64,000 nucleotides of DNA from Lactobacillus huangpiensis (GCF_019972815.1 NZ_BPPA01000002.1:124001-188000); one strand, 5' to 3'. Counted from the first letter of the stretch, positions 30,659-42,102 are shown. A program made the numbers and translations. Notes: a model not told the origin generated them from the sequence alone.

Positions 30659-31129
30659 ATGCCTAGAAAAGGACATGTAGCTAAAAGAGATATTTTAGCG
30701 GATCCAGTATACAATTCAAAGCTTGTAACTAAGTTGATCAACCACTTAATGATCGATGGTAAAAGAGCTAAGGCTTCATCCATTCTTTATGATGCTTTTG
30801 ACATTGTTAAAGAAAAGACCGGCAAAGAGCCACTTGATGTTTTTGAAGAAGCTATGAATAATATTATGCCTGTTTTGGAAGTTAAAGCTCGCCGTATTGG
30901 TGGTTCAAACTATCAGATTCCAGTTGAAGTTCGTCCTGAAAGAAGAACTACTTTAGGTTTAAGATGGTTAGTTTCTTACGCTCGTTTACGTAATGAACAT
31001 ACTATGGATGAACGCTTGGCTAACGAAATTATTGATGCTTCAAACAATACTGGCTCAGCTGTTAAAAAGCGTGAAGATGTTCACCGTATGGCTGAAGCTA
31101 ACCGTGCATTTGCACACTATCGTTTCTAA
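30659..31129 (+). CDS. rpsG: 30S ribosomal protein S7
   Basis: A 156-residue 16S rRNA head-assembly protein beginning [10 protein letters not shown], with [15 protein letters not shown] in the middle. RBS AAGGAGGAGTTAAATA. In Escherichia coli S7 is the str operon autorepressor; no equivalent site was identified here. Confidence 0.98.
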   Translation: MPRKGHVAKRDILADPVYNSKLVTKLINHLMIDGKRAKASSILYDAFDIVKEKTGKEPLDVFEEAMNNIMPVLEVKARRIGGSNYQIPVEVRPERRTTLGLRWLVSYARLRNEHTMDERLANEIIDASNNTGSAVKKREDVHRMAEANRAFAHYRF

Positions 31130-31153
31130 TTTTTTAGGGAAAGGAAAAAATCT

Positions 31154-33247
31154 ATGGCTAATAAGCGTGAATTTCCATTAGAAAAAACACGTAACATTGG
31201 TATTATGGCCCACATTGATGCGGGTAAGACTACCACAACAGAGCGTATTCTTTATTACACTGGTAAGATCCATAAAATTGGTGAAACCCATGAGGGTGAT
31301 TCACAAATGGACTGGATGGATGAAGAAAAAGAACGTGGTATCACTATTACTTCTGCAGCTACGACTGCACAATGGAAAGATTACAGAATTAACATTATCG
31401 ATACCCCTGGACACGTTGACTTCACTATCGAAGTTGAACGTTCCTTACGTGTTCTTGATGGTGCCGTAACTGTTCTTGACGCTCAAGCTGGTGTGGAACC
31501 TCAAACTGAAAATGTTTGGCGCCAGGCTGAAACTTACGGTGTTCCTCGAATTGTTTTTGTAAACAAAATGGATAAGATTGGAGCAGACTTTGACAAATCT
31601 GTTAAGTCTTTGCACGAACGTTTAAATGCCAATGCTCTAGCTGTGCAAATGCCAATTGGTTCTGCCGAAAGCTTTGAAGGTGTTATTGACTTACTTGACA
31701 TGGTAGCTGATGTTTATGATGAAGATAAGCTTGGCTCCAAATGGGATACTATTCCTGTTCCTGATGAATACAAAGAAGAAGCTGAAAAACGTCGTTCCGA
31801 ATTAATTGAACAAGTAGCTGATGTTGATGATGACATCATGGAAAAATACCTTAATGGTGATGAGATTTCCGTTGATGAATTAAAAGCTGCTATTCGTAAA
31901 GCTACATTGGACTTGAAGATTTTCCCTGTATTTGCAGGCTCAGCTTTTAAGAACAAGGGTGTACAGATGATGCTTGATGGTGTTGTTGATTACTTACCAT
32001 CTCCGTTAGATGTTAAGCCTTATGTTGCTCATGATCCAAAAACTGGTGAAGAAGTTGAATTAGTTGCTGGAGATGAAAAGCCATTTTCCGCTTTGGCGTT
32101 TAAGATTGCTACTGATCCATTTGTTGGTCGTTTGACTTATATTCGTGTTTACACTGGTTCACTTGAATCAGGCTCATATGTTTTGAATGCTTCTAAGAAT
32201 AGTCGTGAACGTGTTGGTCGTTTGTTGCAAATGCATGCTAACTCACGAAGTGAAATTTCTGAAGTATTCTCCGGTGATATTGCTGGTGCTATTGGTTTAA
32301 AGAATACTACTACCGGTGATTCATTAACTGATCCTGATCACCCATTAATTTTGGAAAGTTTGGAAGTTCCAGATCCGGTTATTCAAGTTTCAATTGAACC
32401 AGAATCAAAAGCTGACCGTGACAAACTTGATGTTGCTTTGCAAAAATTAACTGAAGAGGATCCAACCTTTAGAGCAGAAACAAACGCTGAAACAGGCCAA
32501 ACTTTGATTTCCGGAATGGGTGAATTACACCTGCAAATCATGGTTGAACGTATGAAGCGTGAATTCCACGTTGAAGCTAAGATTGGTGAACCACAAGTTG
32601 CTTACCGTGAAACCTTCACTAAGCCTGCTAAAGCACAAGGTAAATTTGTGCGTCAATCAGGTGGTAAAGGTCAATATGGTGACGTTTGGATTGAATTTAC
32701 ACCAAATGAAAGAGGAAAAGGTTACGAATTTGAAGACGCCATTGTTGGTGGTGTTGTTCCTCGTGAATTTATCCCTGCTGTTGATGCTGGTTTGCAAGAA
32801 TCTATGAAGAACGGCATCTTGGCAGGTTACCCACTGATTGATGTAAAAGCTAAACTTTATGACGGTAGTTACCACGAAGTCGACTCTTCTGAAGCAGCCT
32901 TCAAAGTTGCTGCATCATTGGCATTGAGAAATGCTGCTCCTAAGGCTGGTGCAGTTATCCTTGAACCTATTATGAAGGTTCAAGTTATCACACCTGAAGA
33001 TTACTTAGGTGACGTAATGGGTTCAATTACTGCTCGTCGTGGTACAATGGATAACATGCAAGATCGTGCCGGTGCTAAAGTGTTGAATTCAATGGTTCCT
33101 CTGGCAGAAATGTTTGGTTATGCTACCACCTTACGTTCTTCAACTCAAGGCCGTGGTACATTTACGATGGTCTTTGATCATTACTCACCAACTCCTAAGT
33201 CTATTCAAGAGGATATCATCAAAAAACGTGGCGGTAACGCTGAATAA
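31154..33247 (+). CDS. fusA: Elongation factor G
   Basis: A 697-residue translational GTPase that drives translocation. G1 motif A-H-I-D-A-G-K-T (18-25), G3 D-T-P-G-H (81-85), G4 N-K-M-D (135-138), and domains II-V to the normal C-terminus. Start ATG follows AGGGAAAGGAAAAAATCT. It closes the str operon; tuf does not follow, as in other lactobacilli where tuf is elsewhere. Confidence 0.98.
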   Translation: MANKREFPLEKTRNIGIMAHIDAGKTTTTERILYYTGKIHKIGETHEGDSQMDWMDEEKERGITITSAATTAQWKDYRINIIDTPGHVDFTIEVERSLRVLDGAVTVLDAQAGVEPQTENVWRQAETYGVPRIVFVNKMDKIGADFDKSVKSLHERLNANALAVQMPIGSAESFEGVIDLLDMVADVYDEDKLGSKWDTIPVPDEYKEEAEKRRSELIEQVADVDDDIMEKYLNGDEISVDELKAAIRKATLDLKIFPVFAGSAFKNKGVQMMLDGVVDYLPSPLDVKPYVAHDPKTGEEVELVAGDEKPFSALAFKIATDPFVGRLTYIRVYTGSLESGSYVLNASKNSRERVGRLLQMHANSRSEISEVFSGDIAGAIGLKNTTTGDSLTDPDHPLILESLEVPDPVIQVSIEPESKADRDKLDVALQKLTEEDPTFRAETNAETGQTLISGMGELHLQIMVERMKREFHVEAKIGEPQVAYRETFTKPAKAQGKFVRQSGGKGQYGDVWIEFTPNERGKGYEFEDAIVGGVVPREFIPAVDAGLQESMKNGILAGYPLIDVKAKLYDGSYHEVDSSEAAFKVAASLALRNAAPKAGAVILEPIMKVQVITPEDYLGDVMGSITARRGTMDNMQDRAGAKVLNSMVPLAEMFGYATTLRSSTQGRGTFTMVFDHYSPTPKSIQEDIIKKRGGNAE

Positions 33248-33294
33248 TTTTCAATAATTAATAATATAAAAACAAGTTATTAACTATAAAAATC

Positions 33295-33327
33295 GAGCTA
33301 TTGGTAAAGCCAGTGGCTCTTTTTTTA
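33295..33327 (+). terminator. Terminator after fusA
   Basis: GAGCTATTGG pairs with CCAGTGGCTC through two G-T pairs, followed by T7. It separates the str operon from the S10 operon. Confidence 0.8.
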
Positions 33328-33538
33328 TCAAAAATTTCACCATAAGAAAATATTGTTCTCAAAATTATGAAATTACGTAAAAAAAGTATAACAATCAAAA
33401 ATTTCGTTTCTGAATAAATTATTTGAAAATTTTTCTATTTGTAGTAGACTTCTTAAACATAAAATTTCGGATTTTATTTAAAAAAGTATAAAAATTGTAT
33501 TTTTCCATTCTAAAAGATGAAAAAAGTTCCTTTAATCC
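33328..33538. other. AT-rich gene-free spacer between fusA and rpsJ
   Basis: About 210 bases of very AT-rich sequence between the fusA terminator and the rpsJ promoter. I see no coding frame with a ribosome binding site, no tRNA and no repeat. A-tracts may act as an upstream (UP-like) element for the ribosomal promoter, but that is inference. Confidence 0.4.
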
Positions 33539-33567
33539 TTGATAATTAAGCTTAAAACGGTTATACT
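33539..33567 (+). promoter_or_regulatory. Main promoter of the S10-spc-alpha operon
   Basis: TTGATA (33539-33544), 17-base spacer, TATACT (33562-33567), 164 bases before rpsJ. The upstream 200 bases are strongly A/T tracted. Confidence 0.85.
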
Positions 33568-33573
33568 ATTTTT

Positions 33574-33722
33574 TGTGCGTCTAGGGATTATTCTGCCCTA
33601 AAGCGCATTTTGTTGTAAAGCATTGATACAAAAGGTTGCGGCACACCAGGCTGCATTGCCACAGAGGTAGTGCCGGTAATTTTTGTGGAAGCTAGTCATC
33701 TTTTAAAGAAGACGTTGAGGAG
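33574..33722 (+). ncRNA. Structured 5' leader of the S10 operon
   Basis: The ~150-nt leader folds by eye into several helices: TGCG/CGCA outside TAGGG/CCCTA (33576-33607), TTTTG/CAAAA (33608-33633), and a larger arm in which TTGCGGCAC (33636-33644) pairs with GTGCCGGTAA (33670-33679). TCTTT/AAAGA lies just before the RBS. No U-tract terminator is present, so translational or stability control is more likely than attenuation. In proteobacteria this operon is controlled by L4; the Firmicute leader ligand is not known to me. Confidence 0.5.
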
Positions 33723-33730
33723 GTAATTTA

Positions 33731-34039
33731 ATGGCAAGTCAATCAATTCGTATCAGACTTAAGTCATACGAACATGGTATTCTCGATGAATCAGCTGCTA
33801 AAATTGTAGCTACTGCAAAGAGAACTGGAGCTGAGATTTCAGGTCCAGTTCCATTGCCAACAGAAAGGGTATTGTTCACTGTTTTACGTTCACCACACAA
33901 GAACAAAGATTCACGTGAACAATTTGAAATTCGTACGCATAAGCGGTTAATCGATATTTTAAATCCAACACCTAAAACTGTTGACTCTTTAATGAAGCTT
34001 GATTTACCAAGCGGTGTTGACATCGAAATTAAACTTTAA
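33731..34039 (+). CDS. rpsJ: 30S ribosomal protein S10
   Basis: 102 residues, full length, with the conserved R-I-R-L-K-S-Y-E-H and G-P-V-P-L-P-T segments. S10 also serves as NusE in antitermination. RBS TTGAGGAGGTAATTTA. First gene of a co-linear operon of more than 25 genes. Confidence 0.98.
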   Translation: MASQSIRIRLKSYEHGILDESAAKIVATAKRTGAEISGPVPLPTERVLFTVLRSPHKNKDSREQFEIRTHKRLIDILNPTPKTVDSLMKLDLPSGVDIEIKL

Positions 34040-34063
34040 TTTTAAAAAGAAAGAGGTGTAATC

Positions 34064-34693
34064 ATGACCAAAGGAATCTTAGGAAGAAAAGTTGGTATGA
34101 CTCAAATCTTCACTAAAGATGGTATCCTCGTGCCTGTAACTGTTGTTGAAGCAACGCCTAACGTAGTTATGCAAGTTAAGACAGTTGAATCAGACGGCTA
34201 CGAAGCAGTTCAATTAGGATATCAAGATAAGCGTGAAGTTTTGAGCAACAAACCAGAAAAAGGTCATGCTGCAAAAGCAAAGACTTCGCCTAAGCGCTTC
34301 ATACGTGAAATCCGCGGAGTTGAGCTTAAGGACTACGAAGTCGGCTCAGAAGTTACTGTGGACACATTTAAGGAAGGTGACGTAGTTGACGTCACTGGTA
34401 CTACAAGAGGTCATGGATACCAAGGTAACATTAAACGTTGGGGCCAATCACGTGGACCAGAAACTCACGGTTCAAGATACCATAGAATTCCTGGTTCAAT
34501 GGGTTCAATCATTAACCGTGTGCCTAAAGGCAAACGTCTGCCAGGTCACATGGGAATGAAGAAAGTTACCATTGAAAACTTAGTAATTGAAAAAGTTGTA
34601 GCAGATAAGAATGTTTTGTTAATTAAAGGCAACGTTCCTGGCGCTAAGAATTCATTGCTTACTGTTAGATCTGCTGTAAAAAATAATAAATAG
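34064..34693 (+). CDS. rplC: 50S ribosomal protein L3
   Basis: 209 residues beginning [13 protein letters not shown], with the long peptidyl-transferase-reaching loop including [28 protein letters not shown]. Early 23S rRNA assembly protein. Confidence 0.98.
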   Translation: MTKGILGRKVGMTQIFTKDGILVPVTVVEATPNVVMQVKTVESDGYEAVQLGYQDKREVLSNKPEKGHAAKAKTSPKRFIREIRGVELKDYEVGSEVTVDTFKEGDVVDVTGTTRGHGYQGNIKRWGQSRGPETHGSRYHRIPGSMGSIINRVPKGKRLPGHMGMKKVTIENLVIEKVVADKNVLLIKGNVPGAKNSLLTVRSAVKNNK

Positions 34694-34707
34694 GAAGGAG
34701 GACTAGA

Positions 34708-35340
34708 ATGGCTAATTTAAAAGTTATTGATCAAAAAGGCAAAGATGCTGGTGAAGTTACTTTAAATGATGAAGTATTTGGTATTAAACCAAATGAAAGC
34801 GTAGTTTTTGACGCAATTATCAGACAAAGAGCTGGCAGACGTCAAGGAACCTCGAAGGTTAAAAATAGATCTGCTGTTCGCGGTGGTGGTAAGAAGCCTT
34901 GGAAACAAAAGGGTACTGGACGTGCTCGTCAAGGGTCTATCCGTTCACCACAATGGCGCGGCGGTGGTGTTGTTTTTGGACCAACTCCACGTTCTTATGC
35001 ATACTCAATGCCAAGAAAGCAACGGCGCTTGGCTATCAAGTCTGTTCTTTCCCAAAAATTGATTGATAAAGATTTGATTGTTTTAGATCAATTGACTATG
35101 TCAGCTCCTAAAACAAAAGAGTTTAAGTCAATCTTGGACGACTTAAAGGTTGAAGGCAAAGTTTTAGTTGTTTCTGAAGATAAAAATATTCAATACTCAG
35201 CTAGGAATTTGCCAAACGTTAAGGTTATCACTGCAAATGGCTTGAATGTAGAAGATGTTGTCAACTATGACAAATTAATCTTGACAAAAGAAGCTATTGA
35301 AAAGATAGAAAAGAATGTTGAGGGGGCTTCGACGAAATGA
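34708..35340 (+). CDS. rplD: 50S ribosomal protein L4
   Basis: 210 residues with the conserved exit-tunnel loop ([19 protein letters not shown]). RBS AGGAAGGAGGACTAGA. Its stop overlaps the rplW start (ATGA), indicating translational coupling. In Escherichia coli L4 represses this operon. Confidence 0.98.
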   Translation: MANLKVIDQKGKDAGEVTLNDEVFGIKPNESVVFDAIIRQRAGRRQGTSKVKNRSAVRGGGKKPWKQKGTGRARQGSIRSPQWRGGGVVFGPTPRSYAYSMPRKQRRLAIKSVLSQKLIDKDLIVLDQLTMSAPKTKEFKSILDDLKVEGKVLVVSEDKNIQYSARNLPNVKVITANGLNVEDVVNYDKLILTKEAIEKIEKNVEGASTK

Positions 35341-35648
35341 GTGCACACGATATCATTTTAAGACCTGTCATTACTGAAAAGTCAACGAACTTAATGGATG
35401 ATAAGAAATACACTTTCAACGTGCTTTTAACTGCAACCAAGACTCAAGTTCGTGATGCTGTTGAAGAAATTTTTGATGTTAAGGTCAAAAAAGTTAATAT
35501 CATGAATGTCCGTGGTAAGGATAAGCGTGTTGGTCGTTATTCAGGTAAAACTGCTCGGACACGTAAAGCAATCGTCACCTTAACTGAAGATTCAAATGAC
35601 ATCAAAATTTTCAAAGACGATAACGATAATAAAGAAGAAAATAAGTAA
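35337..35648 (+). CDS. rplW: 50S ribosomal protein L23
   Basis: 103 residues with the family's [10 protein letters not shown] start and Y-T-F-N-V segment. L23 lines the tunnel exit and docks trigger factor and SRP. Starts inside the rplD stop codon. The C-terminus is acidic and low-complexity ([10 protein letters not shown]). Confidence 0.97.
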   Translation: MSAHDIILRPVITEKSTNLMDDKKYTFNVLLTATKTQVRDAVEEIFDVKVKKVNIMNVRGKDKRVGRYSGKTARTRKAIVTLTEDSNDIKIFKDDNDNKEENK

Positions 35649-35663
35649 TAGGAGGTCAGTCAA

Positions 35664-36500
35664 TTGGCTATTAAAATTTATAAGCCAACCACAAATGGTC
35701 GCCGTAATATGACTACTTCTGACTTTGCTGAAATTACTAAGAGCAAGCCAGAGCGTACTTTACTTGAGTCACAATCACACACTGCAGGTCGTAACTCTTA
35801 TGGTCATATTACTAGCAGACACCGTGGTGGTGGACATAAGCAAAAGTACCGTATTATTGATTTTAAACGCAATAAAGATAACGCTAAAGCCGTAGTTAAG
35901 GCAATCGAATACGATCCAAACAGAACTGCTAACATTGCGCTTCTTCACTATACTGATGGTATTAAGGCTTATATCTTAGCACCTAAAGGTTTAACGGTTG
36001 GTGATGTGGTAGAATCCGGTGCAAATGCAGATATTAAGCCAGGAAACGCTTTACCATTAAAGAACATTCCAACTGGTACATCAATTCACAATATTGAATT
36101 AAGACCTGGTAAAGGTGGTCAGCTTGTTAGAAGTGCTGGGGCCAGTGCTCAAGTTTTGGGTAATGATGGTAAATATACTTTAGTTAAATTACAAAGTGGT
36201 GAAGTTCGTAAGATTTTATCAGTTTGTCGTGCAACTATTGGTGTTGTTGGTAATGAACAACATTCATTAATTCAATTAGGTAAAGCTGGACGTAGTCGCT
36301 GGTTAGGCAGACGTCCACAATCTCGTGGTTCTGTAATGAACCCTAACGATCACCCACATGGTGGTGGTGAAGGTAAAGCTCCTGTAGGTCGTCCACAACC
36401 AATGACTCCATGGGGCAAGAAAGCTCGTGGTATCAAGACTAGAAATAGTAAGAGAGCCAGTGAGAAGCTAATTGTTCGTCACCGTAAAGGTAGCAAATAA
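35664..36500 (+). CDS. rplB: 50S ribosomal protein L2
   Basis: 278 residues; start TTG behind AATAGGAGGTCAGTCAA. Conserved [13 protein letters not shown] and the essential C-terminal [14 protein letters not shown] segment holding the peptidyl-transferase histidine. Confidence 0.98.
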   Translation: MAIKIYKPTTNGRRNMTTSDFAEITKSKPERTLLESQSHTAGRNSYGHITSRHRGGGHKQKYRIIDFKRNKDNAKAVVKAIEYDPNRTANIALLHYTDGIKAYILAPKGLTVGDVVESGANADIKPGNALPLKNIPTGTSIHNIELRPGKGGQLVRSAGASAQVLGNDGKYTLVKLQSGEVRKILSVCRATIGVVGNEQHSLIQLGKAGRSRWLGRRPQSRGSVMNPNDHPHGGGEGKAPVGRPQPMTPWGKKARGIKTRNSKRASEKLIVRHRKGSK

Positions 36501-36518
36501 TAGAAGGAGGGTAATTTA

Positions 36519-36800
36519 ATGAGCCGTAGTATTAAAAAAGGGCCTTTTGCTGATGCATCCTTATTAAAGAAAGTTGATGCACAGGCAGATACAGATAAAA
36601 AACAGGTTATTAAAACTTGGTCACGTCGTTCAACTATTTTTCCTTCTTTTGTTGGTTTGACTATAGCTGTTTACGATGGTAGAAAGCATGTTCCAGTATA
36701 TATTACTGAGGATATGGTTGGTCATAAGTTAGGTGAATTTGTTCCAACGAGAACTTTCCGTGGACATAAGACATCTGATGACAAGGCTACTGCAAAATAA
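36519..36800 (+). CDS. rpsS: 30S ribosomal protein S19
   Basis: 93 residues beginning S-R-S-I-K-K-G-P-F, ending in the family's R-T-F-R-G-H region. RBS AGAAGGAGGGTAATTTA. Contacts S13 and the 30S head. Confidence 0.98.
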   Translation: MSRSIKKGPFADASLLKKVDAQADTDKKQVIKTWSRRSTIFPSFVGLTIAVYDGRKHVPVYITEDMVGHKLGEFVPTRTFRGHKTSDDKATAK

Positions 36801-36819
36801 AGAAAGGAGAAACACTTAA

Positions 36820-37173
36820 ATGGCAGAACAAGTTAGTTCAGCTAGGGCGGAAGCAAGAACAGTTCGTATTGCTCCAAGAAAAGCACGTTTAGTTGTTGAT
36901 TTGATTCGTGGCAAAGACGTTGCTGAAGCATTGGCAATCTTGCAATTCACACCTAGAGCTGCTTCCCCAATCGTTGAAAAAGTTTTACGCTCAGCAATTG
37001 CAAATGCAGAACACAATTACGATCTTGAAAGTGCCAATCTTTATGTATCTGAAGCATACGTAAATGAAGGAGCAACTTTAAAGAGATTTAGACCACGTGC
37101 CAAAGGTATGGCTTCTCCTATTAATAAGAGAACTAGTCATGTAGTTGTAGTAGTGTCAGAAAAGAACGATTAA
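36820..37173 (+). CDS. rplV: 50S ribosomal protein L22
   Basis: 117 residues; the macrolide-relevant beta-hairpin contains [34 protein letters not shown]. Tunnel protein between rpsS and rpsC. Confidence 0.98.
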   Translation: MAEQVSSARAEARTVRIAPRKARLVVDLIRGKDVAEALAILQFTPRAASPIVEKVLRSAIANAEHNYDLESANLYVSEAYVNEGATLKRFRPRAKGMASPINKRTSHVVVVVSEKND

Positions 37174-37186
37174 GGGAGGTATATTA

Positions 37187-37858
37187 ATGGGTCAGAAAAT
37201 TAACCCAAATGGTTTTCGTCTCGGCGTAATTCGTGACTGGGAATCTAAATGGTATGCTGACAGAGGATACAAAGAAACCTTAAATGAAGACCTGCGTATC
37301 AGAAAATTCATTGATAAGAAGTTGAAGAATGCCTCTGTTTCTACTGTTGAAATTGAACGTGCAGCTAATAGAATCAACGTATCAATAAATACTTCTAAAC
37401 CAGGTATGGTAATTGGTAAAGGTGGTTCTGAAGTTGAAGCATTGAGAAAAGAATTAAATGCTTTGACTAAGAAGCAAGTCCACGTTAATATTGTTGAAAT
37501 CAAGAAACCAGATCTTGATGCCAAATTGGTAGCTGAAAGTATCGCTAGTCAACTTGAAGCTCGTATTGCTTTTAGACGTGCTACTCGTCAAGCTACTCAA
37601 AGAACTATGCGTGCCGGTGCTAAGGGAATCAGAGTACAAACATCTGGTCGTTTAAACGGTGCTGACATGGCAAGAAGAGAATGGCACACAGAAGGTCGTG
37701 TTCCATTACAAACTTTAAGAGCTGATATTGATTATGCTTGGGTAAATGCCTACACTACATATGGTGAAATTGGTGTTCAAGTATGGATTAACCGGGGTGA
37801 AATCTTACCTTCTAAAAGTAAGAAGCCCGAAAAAGCTGCGAAGGGAGGAAACAAATAA
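37187..37858 (+). CDS. rpsC: 30S ribosomal protein S3
   Basis: 223 residues with N-terminal [12 protein letters not shown], a KH domain ([10 protein letters not shown] near 73-81) and the C-terminal helicase-associated region. RBS AAGGGAGGTATATTA. Its stop overlaps the rplP ATG by one base. Confidence 0.98.
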   Translation: MGQKINPNGFRLGVIRDWESKWYADRGYKETLNEDLRIRKFIDKKLKNASVSTVEIERAANRINVSINTSKPGMVIGKGGSEVEALRKELNALTKKQVHVNIVEIKKPDLDAKLVAESIASQLEARIAFRRATRQATQRTMRAGAKGIRVQTSGRLNGADMARREWHTEGRVPLQTLRADIDYAWVNAYTTYGEIGVQVWINRGEILPSKSKKPEKAAKGGNK

Positions 37859-38298
37859 TGCCTCTAGTACCAAAAAGGGTAAAACACCGTCGTGAGTTTC
37901 GTGGTAAGATGCGTGGTGCTGCTAAGGGTGGTAAAACTATTGCCTTTGGTGAATATGGATTACAAGCCCTTGAATCTCACTGGATTACTACACAACAAAT
38001 CGAAGCTGCTCGTGTTGCAATGACTCGTTACATGAAGCGTGGCGGTAAGGTTTGGATTAGAATTTTTCCTCAAAAGTCATACACTGCTAAAGGTGTTGGT
38101 GTACGTATGGGTTCTGGTAAAGGTGCACCTGCAGGCTGGGTAGCTGTAGTTAAGAGAGAAAAGATTATGTTTGAAATTGGTGGCGTTAGTGAAACAACAG
38201 CTCGCGAAGCATTAAGACTTGCTGCAACTAAGTTACCAATTAAATGTAAATTTGTGACTAAAAGTTCGGAAGTAGGTGGCAATTCTAATGAAGGCTAA
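37858..38298 (+). CDS. rplP: 50S ribosomal protein L16
   Basis: 146 residues with the conserved [12 protein letters not shown] and G-K-G-A-P-A-G-W segments. L16 sits near the A site. Overlaps rpsC by one base and rpmC by 11 bases, the usual coupling in this operon. Confidence 0.98.
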   Translation: MPLVPKRVKHRREFRGKMRGAAKGGKTIAFGEYGLQALESHWITTQQIEAARVAMTRYMKRGGKVWIRIFPQKSYTAKGVGVRMGSGKGAPAGWVAVVKREKIMFEIGGVSETTAREALRLAATKLPIKCKFVTKSSEVGGNSNEG

Positions 38299-38485
38299 AG
38301 ATATCAGAGCATTAACCACTGATCAAATGTTAGATAAGGAAAAGCAATATAAAGAAGAACTCTTTAATTTGCGTTTTCAACAAGCAACGGGTCAATTAGA
38401 AAATACCGCTCGCCTAGGCAAAGTTCGTAAAAATATTGCTAGAATTAAAACAATTCTTAGCGAAAAAGCATTGGAAAAAGATTAG
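38288..38485 (+). CDS. rpmC: 50S ribosomal protein L29
   Basis: 65 residues; ATG at 38288 chosen because M-K-A-K-D-I-R is the standard L29 start and GTAGGTGGC precedes it, although an upstream in-frame codon exists. Two-helix coiled protein at the tunnel exit. Overlaps the rplP end by 11 bases. Confidence 0.97.
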   Translation: MKAKDIRALTTDQMLDKEKQYKEELFNLRFQQATGQLENTARLGKVRKNIARIKTILSEKALEKD

Positions 38486-38503
38486 TGGAAGGGAGTTATT
38501 AAC

Positions 38504-38770
38504 TTGAGCGAATCAATCGAAAGAAATCATCGTCATGTATATCAAGGCCAAGTAATTTCTGATAAGAATGACAAGACTATCACTGTAGTTGTTGATACTT
38601 ATAAGAATCACCCTGTTTATAAGAAGCGTATTAGATATTCAAAGAAATACTACGCACAAGATGATAAAAATGAAGCTAAAGTTGGCGATACTGTTCGTAT
38701 CATGGAAACTCGTCCATTATCTCGTACAAAGCGCTTTCGTTTAGTTAAAATTGTTAAAAAATCTGTTTAA
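38504..38770 (+). CDS. rpsQ: 30S ribosomal protein S17
   Basis: 88 residues, OB-fold, with the conserved V-S-D-K-N-D-K-T-I-x-V (here starting I-S-D-K) and E-T-R-P-L-S-R-T-K segments. Starts at TTG behind GAAGGGAGTTATTAAC. Confidence 0.97.
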   Translation: MSESIERNHRHVYQGQVISDKNDKTITVVVDTYKNHPVYKKRIRYSKKYYAQDDKNEAKVGDTVRIMETRPLSRTKRFRLVKIVKKSV

Positions 38771-38802
38771 TTTTGCGGATTTAGTGAGGGGAGGATTATA
38801 TA

Positions 38803-39171
38803 GTGATTCAAAATGAATCCCGTTTGAAGGTTGCTGATAACTCAGGTGCCAGAGAACTTTTAGTTATTAGAGTCTTGGGTGGATCAAGACGTAAGACTGG
38901 TAACATTGGTGATATTGTGGTTGCAACTGTTAAACAAGCAACACCAGGTGGCGTTGTCAAAAAAGGTGACGTTGTCAAGGCCGTCATTGTTAGAACAAAA
39001 TCAGGCGCACGTCGTGAAGACGGATCATACATCAAATTTGATGAAAATGCTGGTGTAGTTATCAATGCAGATAAGAGCCCACGCGGTACTCGTATCTTTG
39101 GGCCTGTTGCACGTGAGCTACGTGAGCACGACTTTATGAAAATCGTCTCTCTTGCTCCTGAAGTCTTATAA
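38803..39171 (+). CDS. rplN: 50S ribosomal protein L14
   Basis: 122 residues; start GTG behind GAGGGGAGGATTATATA. Family signature [12 protein letters not shown] and [12 protein letters not shown] are present. First gene of the spc section; no separate promoter is evident. Confidence 0.98.
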   Translation: MIQNESRLKVADNSGARELLVIRVLGGSRRKTGNIGDIVVATVKQATPGGVVKKGDVVKAVIVRTKSGARREDGSYIKFDENAGVVINADKSPRGTRIFGPVARELREHDFMKIVSLAPEVL

Positions 39172-39187
39172 TAAGTGAGGTGCACTG

Positions 39188-39448
39188 ATGTTTGTTAAAA
39201 CTGGTGACAAAGTAAAAGTTATTACCGGAAAAGACAAAGGTAAAGAAGGTATTGTTTTATCCGTTAACGTTAAGAAAAACCGTGTAGTTGTTAAAGGCGT
39301 TAATAAGATCAAGAAACATCAAAAACCTTCTCAGACTAACGCTAATGGTGGTGTAGTTGAATCTGAAGGTTCAATTCATGCATCAAACGTTAAGGTCATT
39401 GCTAAGTCAGAAGGCAAAACTAATGACAAAAAAGAAGAAACTAAGTAG
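39188..39448 (+). CDS. rplX: 50S ribosomal protein L24
   Basis: 86 residues with KOW motif ([12 protein letters not shown]) near the N-terminus; a lysine/glutamate-rich tail follows. Slightly shorter than the usual ~100 residues. RBS GTGAGGTGCACTG. Confidence 0.96.
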   Translation: MFVKTGDKVKVITGKDKGKEGIVLSVNVKKNRVVVKGVNKIKKHQKPSQTNANGGVVESEGSIHASNVKVIAKSEGKTNDKKEETK

Positions 39449-39465
39449 TAGAAGGGAGGACACAA

Positions 39466-40008
39466 ATGGCAAATTATTTAGCTCAAGAATATAAAGAAAA
39501 AATTGTTCCTGCATTGCAAGAAAAGTTTGATTACAGCTCAGTTATGCAAGTACCAAAGATTGAAAAAATAGTTTTGAACATGGGTGTTGGAGATGCTGTT
39601 TCTAATGCTAAAAACTTAGACGAAGCTGTAGAAGAATTGACTTTAATCTCAGGTCAAAAACCATTGGTTACCAAAGCTAAAAAGTCAATTGCTAATTTCC
39701 GCTTGCGTGAGGGTATGTCTATCGGTGCTAAGGTAACACTTAGAGGAGATAGAATGTACGATTTCTTATATAAGTTAATCAGTGTTTCACTTCCTCGTGT
39801 TCGCGACTTCCGCGGTGTATCAAGCCGTTCATTTGATGGTCGTGGTAACTACACTTTAGGTATTAAGGAACAATTGATTTTCCCAGAGATTGACTTTGAT
39901 AAGGTTAATAGAACTAGGGGTTTAGATGTTGTTATCGTTACTACTGCCAATACAGATGAAGAAGCTCGCGAGCTTCTAGGTCAATTTGGTATGCCGTTTG
40001 CAAAATAA
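39466..40008 (+). CDS. rplE: 50S ribosomal protein L5
   Basis: 180 residues with the conserved [13 protein letters not shown] and D-F-R-G-V-S segments. Binds 5S rRNA in the central protuberance. RBS AGAAGGGAGGACACAA. Confidence 0.98.
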   Translation: MANYLAQEYKEKIVPALQEKFDYSSVMQVPKIEKIVLNMGVGDAVSNAKNLDEAVEELTLISGQKPLVTKAKKSIANFRLREGMSIGAKVTLRGDRMYDFLYKLISVSLPRVRDFRGVSSRSFDGRGNYTLGIKEQLIFPEIDFDKVNRTRGLDVVIVTTANTDEEARELLGQFGMPFAK

Positions 40009-40020
40009 TGGAGGACATTA

Positions 40021-40206
40021 ATGGCTAAGACATCACAAAAAATTAGAAATCATCGTCCTGCTAAATTTTCTTCACGTGAATATACACGTTGCGAGAGATG
40101 TGGTCGTCCACGCTCCGTCTATCGTAAGTTTGGCTTATGCCGTATTTGCTTGAAAGATTTAGCTCACAAAGGTCAAATCCCAGGCCTGAAAAAGGCTAGT
40201 TGGTAA
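40021..40206 (+). CDS. rpsN: 30S ribosomal protein S14, zinc-binding (type Z)
   Basis: 61 residues with a four-cysteine zinc site (C-E-R-C-G and C-R-I-C), the short C+ form of S14. Many Firmicutes also carry a zinc-free paralogue elsewhere; none is in this window. RBS AATGGAGGACATTA. Confidence 0.97.
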   Translation: MAKTSQKIRNHRPAKFSSREYTRCERCGRPRSVYRKFGLCRICLKDLAHKGQIPGLKKASW

Positions 40207-40228
40207 TTCGGATTGGAGGATAGCATAA

Positions 40229-40627
40229 ATGGTCATGACAGATCCGATCGCAGACTACTTGACTAGAATTAGAAATGCTAACATGGCAAAACATAATTCT
40301 GTTGAAGTTCCTGCATCAAACATTAAAAAATCTATTTCAGAAATTTTGAAACGCGAAGGCTTCATCCGTGATTACGAAGTTACCGATGACAATAAACAGG
40401 GTATGATTAAGATTTTCTTGAAATATGGTCCTGATGGAGAACGTGTCATTTCGGGTTTAAAGAGAATTTCTAAGCCAGGTCTTAGAAATTATGTTAGCGC
40501 TGAAAATTTACCTAAAGTACTTAATGGCTTAGGTATCGCCATCGTCTCTACTTCTGCAGGTGTGATAACTGATAAAGAAGCAAGACAAAAAGATGTTGGT
40601 GGCGAAGTTATCGCCTATGTTTGGTAA
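40229..40627 (+). CDS. rpsH: 30S ribosomal protein S8
   Basis: 132 residues with [14 protein letters not shown]. Two in-frame ATGs (40229, 40235); the first has correct spacing to GGAGGA at 40215. S8 autoregulates the spc operon in Escherichia coli; no mimic site was identified here. Confidence 0.97.
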   Translation: MVMTDPIADYLTRIRNANMAKHNSVEVPASNIKKSISEILKREGFIRDYEVTDDNKQGMIKIFLKYGPDGERVISGLKRISKPGLRNYVSAENLPKVLNGLGIAIVSTSAGVITDKEARQKDVGGEVIAYVW

Positions 40628-40651
40628 TTCTGACAGAAAGGAGAGCAATCA

Positions 40652-41182
40652 ATGAGCCGTATCGGTTTAAAAACAATTGAAGTCCCTGATAGTGTCACTG
40701 TTACTAAAAAAGGTGACAATATCACTGTTAAAGGACCTAAGGGTGAACTAACCAGATATTTTGATCCAAAAATTACATTTAAACAAGAAGATGGTAAGAT
40801 TAACTTTTCTCGTTCAAGTGAAAGTGATAAAGCACTTCATGGAACTGAAAGAGCCAATTTAGCTTCAATGGTTGAAGGTGTAGTTGATGGTTACAAGAAG
40901 ACATTAAAATTAATTGGAGTTGGTTATCGTGCTACAGCACAAGGTAACAAATTGACTTTGAATGTTGGTTATTCTCACCCAGTTGTAATGACTGCACCAG
41001 AAGGTGTGTCAGTAAAAACTACTTCTGCAACTGATATTGAAGTAGAAGGAATTTCTAAGCAAAATGTTGGACAATTTGCTGCTGAAATTCGCGATGTACG
41101 TCCACCAGAACCTTATAAAGGTAAGGGTATTCGTTATACTGATGAATATGTACGTCGTAAGGAAGGTAAAACTGGTAAATAG
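40652..41182 (+). CDS. rplF: 50S ribosomal protein L6
   Basis: 176 residues, two L6 repeats, with the conserved K-L-I-G-V-G-Y-R-A and [11 protein letters not shown] segments. RBS AGAAAGGAGAGCAATCA. Confidence 0.98.
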   Translation: MSRIGLKTIEVPDSVTVTKKGDNITVKGPKGELTRYFDPKITFKQEDGKINFSRSSESDKALHGTERANLASMVEGVVDGYKKTLKLIGVGYRATAQGNKLTLNVGYSHPVVMTAPEGVSVKTTSATDIEVEGISKQNVGQFAAEIRDVRPPEPYKGKGIRYTDEYVRRKEGKTGK

Positions 41183-41206
41183 TAAATAAATTTTTGAGGT
41201 GAAATT

Positions 41207-41566
41207 GTGATTTCAAAACCAGATAAGAACAAATTGCGCTTAAAGCGTCATAAACGTATTCGTAGCAAAATTTCTGGTACTGCTGAGCGCCCACGCTTAA
41301 GCGTTTTCCGTTCAAACAAAAACATCTACGCTCAATTAATTGATGACGTAGCGGGTGTAACGCTAGCAAGTGCCTCAACTTTAGACGATTCTGTATCTAA
41401 AGATCAGACTAAAGTAGAACAAGCTCAAGCTGTTGGTAAAGGTATTGCCGAAGCAGCCAAAGCGAAAAACATTACTAGCGTAGTGTTTGATAGAAGTGGT
41501 TATTTATACCACGGCCGTATTTCAGCATTGGCAGACGCCGCTCGTGAAAACGGATTAGAGTTCTAG
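41207..41566 (+). CDS. rplR: 50S ribosomal protein L18
   Basis: 119 residues; GTG start behind TTTTGAGGTGAAATT. Conserved [12 protein letters not shown] and [10 protein letters not shown]. Binds 5S rRNA with L5. Confidence 0.97.
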   Translation: MISKPDKNKLRLKRHKRIRSKISGTAERPRLSVFRSNKNIYAQLIDDVAGVTLASASTLDDSVSKDQTKVEQAQAVGKGIAEAAKAKNITSVVFDRSGYLYHGRISALADAARENGLEF

Positions 41567-41582
41567 GAAAGGAGATAAATAC

Positions 41583-42089
41583 ATGGCAAACCGCAACGAT
41601 TCTCGCAATAATCGCAGAAATAAAGACGACATTGAAGATCAGTTAGTAGCAATTAATCGTGTCACCAAGGTTGTCAAAGGTGGTCAACGAATGAGATTTG
41701 CTGCTCTGGTAATTGTTGGCGACAAAAAAGGTCGTGTAGGCTTTGGTACTGGTAAAGCTCAAGAAGTTCCAGAAGCAATCCGTAAGGCCGTTGAAGCTGG
41801 TAAAAAGAATATGATCAAGGTTCCTAAGGTTGGTACTACTATTCCTCATGAAGTAATCGGTCATTATGGCTCAGGCAGTATTATGATCAAACCTGCTCCA
41901 GCTGGTTCAGGTGTTGCTGCTGGTGGTGCCGTTCGTATCGTTATGGATATGGCTGGTATTGCGGATGTTACTTCTAAATCACTTGGTTCTAATACTCCTA
42001 TTAATGTTGTTCGTGCGACAATAGATGGATTGAAGAAACTTAGAACAAGTGAAGATGTTGAAAAGCTTCGTCACGCTGAACTAGATTAG
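41583..42089 (+). CDS. rpsE: 30S ribosomal protein S5
   Basis: 168 residues with a dsRNA-binding N-terminal half ([14 protein letters not shown]) and the conserved G-K-A-x-E-V-P-x-A-I. RBS AGGAAAGGAGATAAATAC. Fidelity and spectinomycin-region protein. Confidence 0.98.
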   Translation: MANRNDSRNNRRNKDDIEDQLVAINRVTKVVKGGQRMRFAALVIVGDKKGRVGFGTGKAQEVPEAIRKAVEAGKKNMIKVPKVGTTIPHEVIGHYGSGSIMIKPAPAGSGVAAGGAVRIVMDMAGIADVTSKSLGSNTPINVVRATIDGLKKLRTSEDVEKLRHAELD

Positions 42090-42102
42090 GGAGACTGGAT
42101 AA

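Noticed and set aside
33341-33530. AT-rich repeats before rpsJ as a possible replication origin or mobile element end
   Set aside because: No DnaA-box cluster, no inverted terminal repeats and no transposase; simply A/T-tract rich promoter-upstream DNA.
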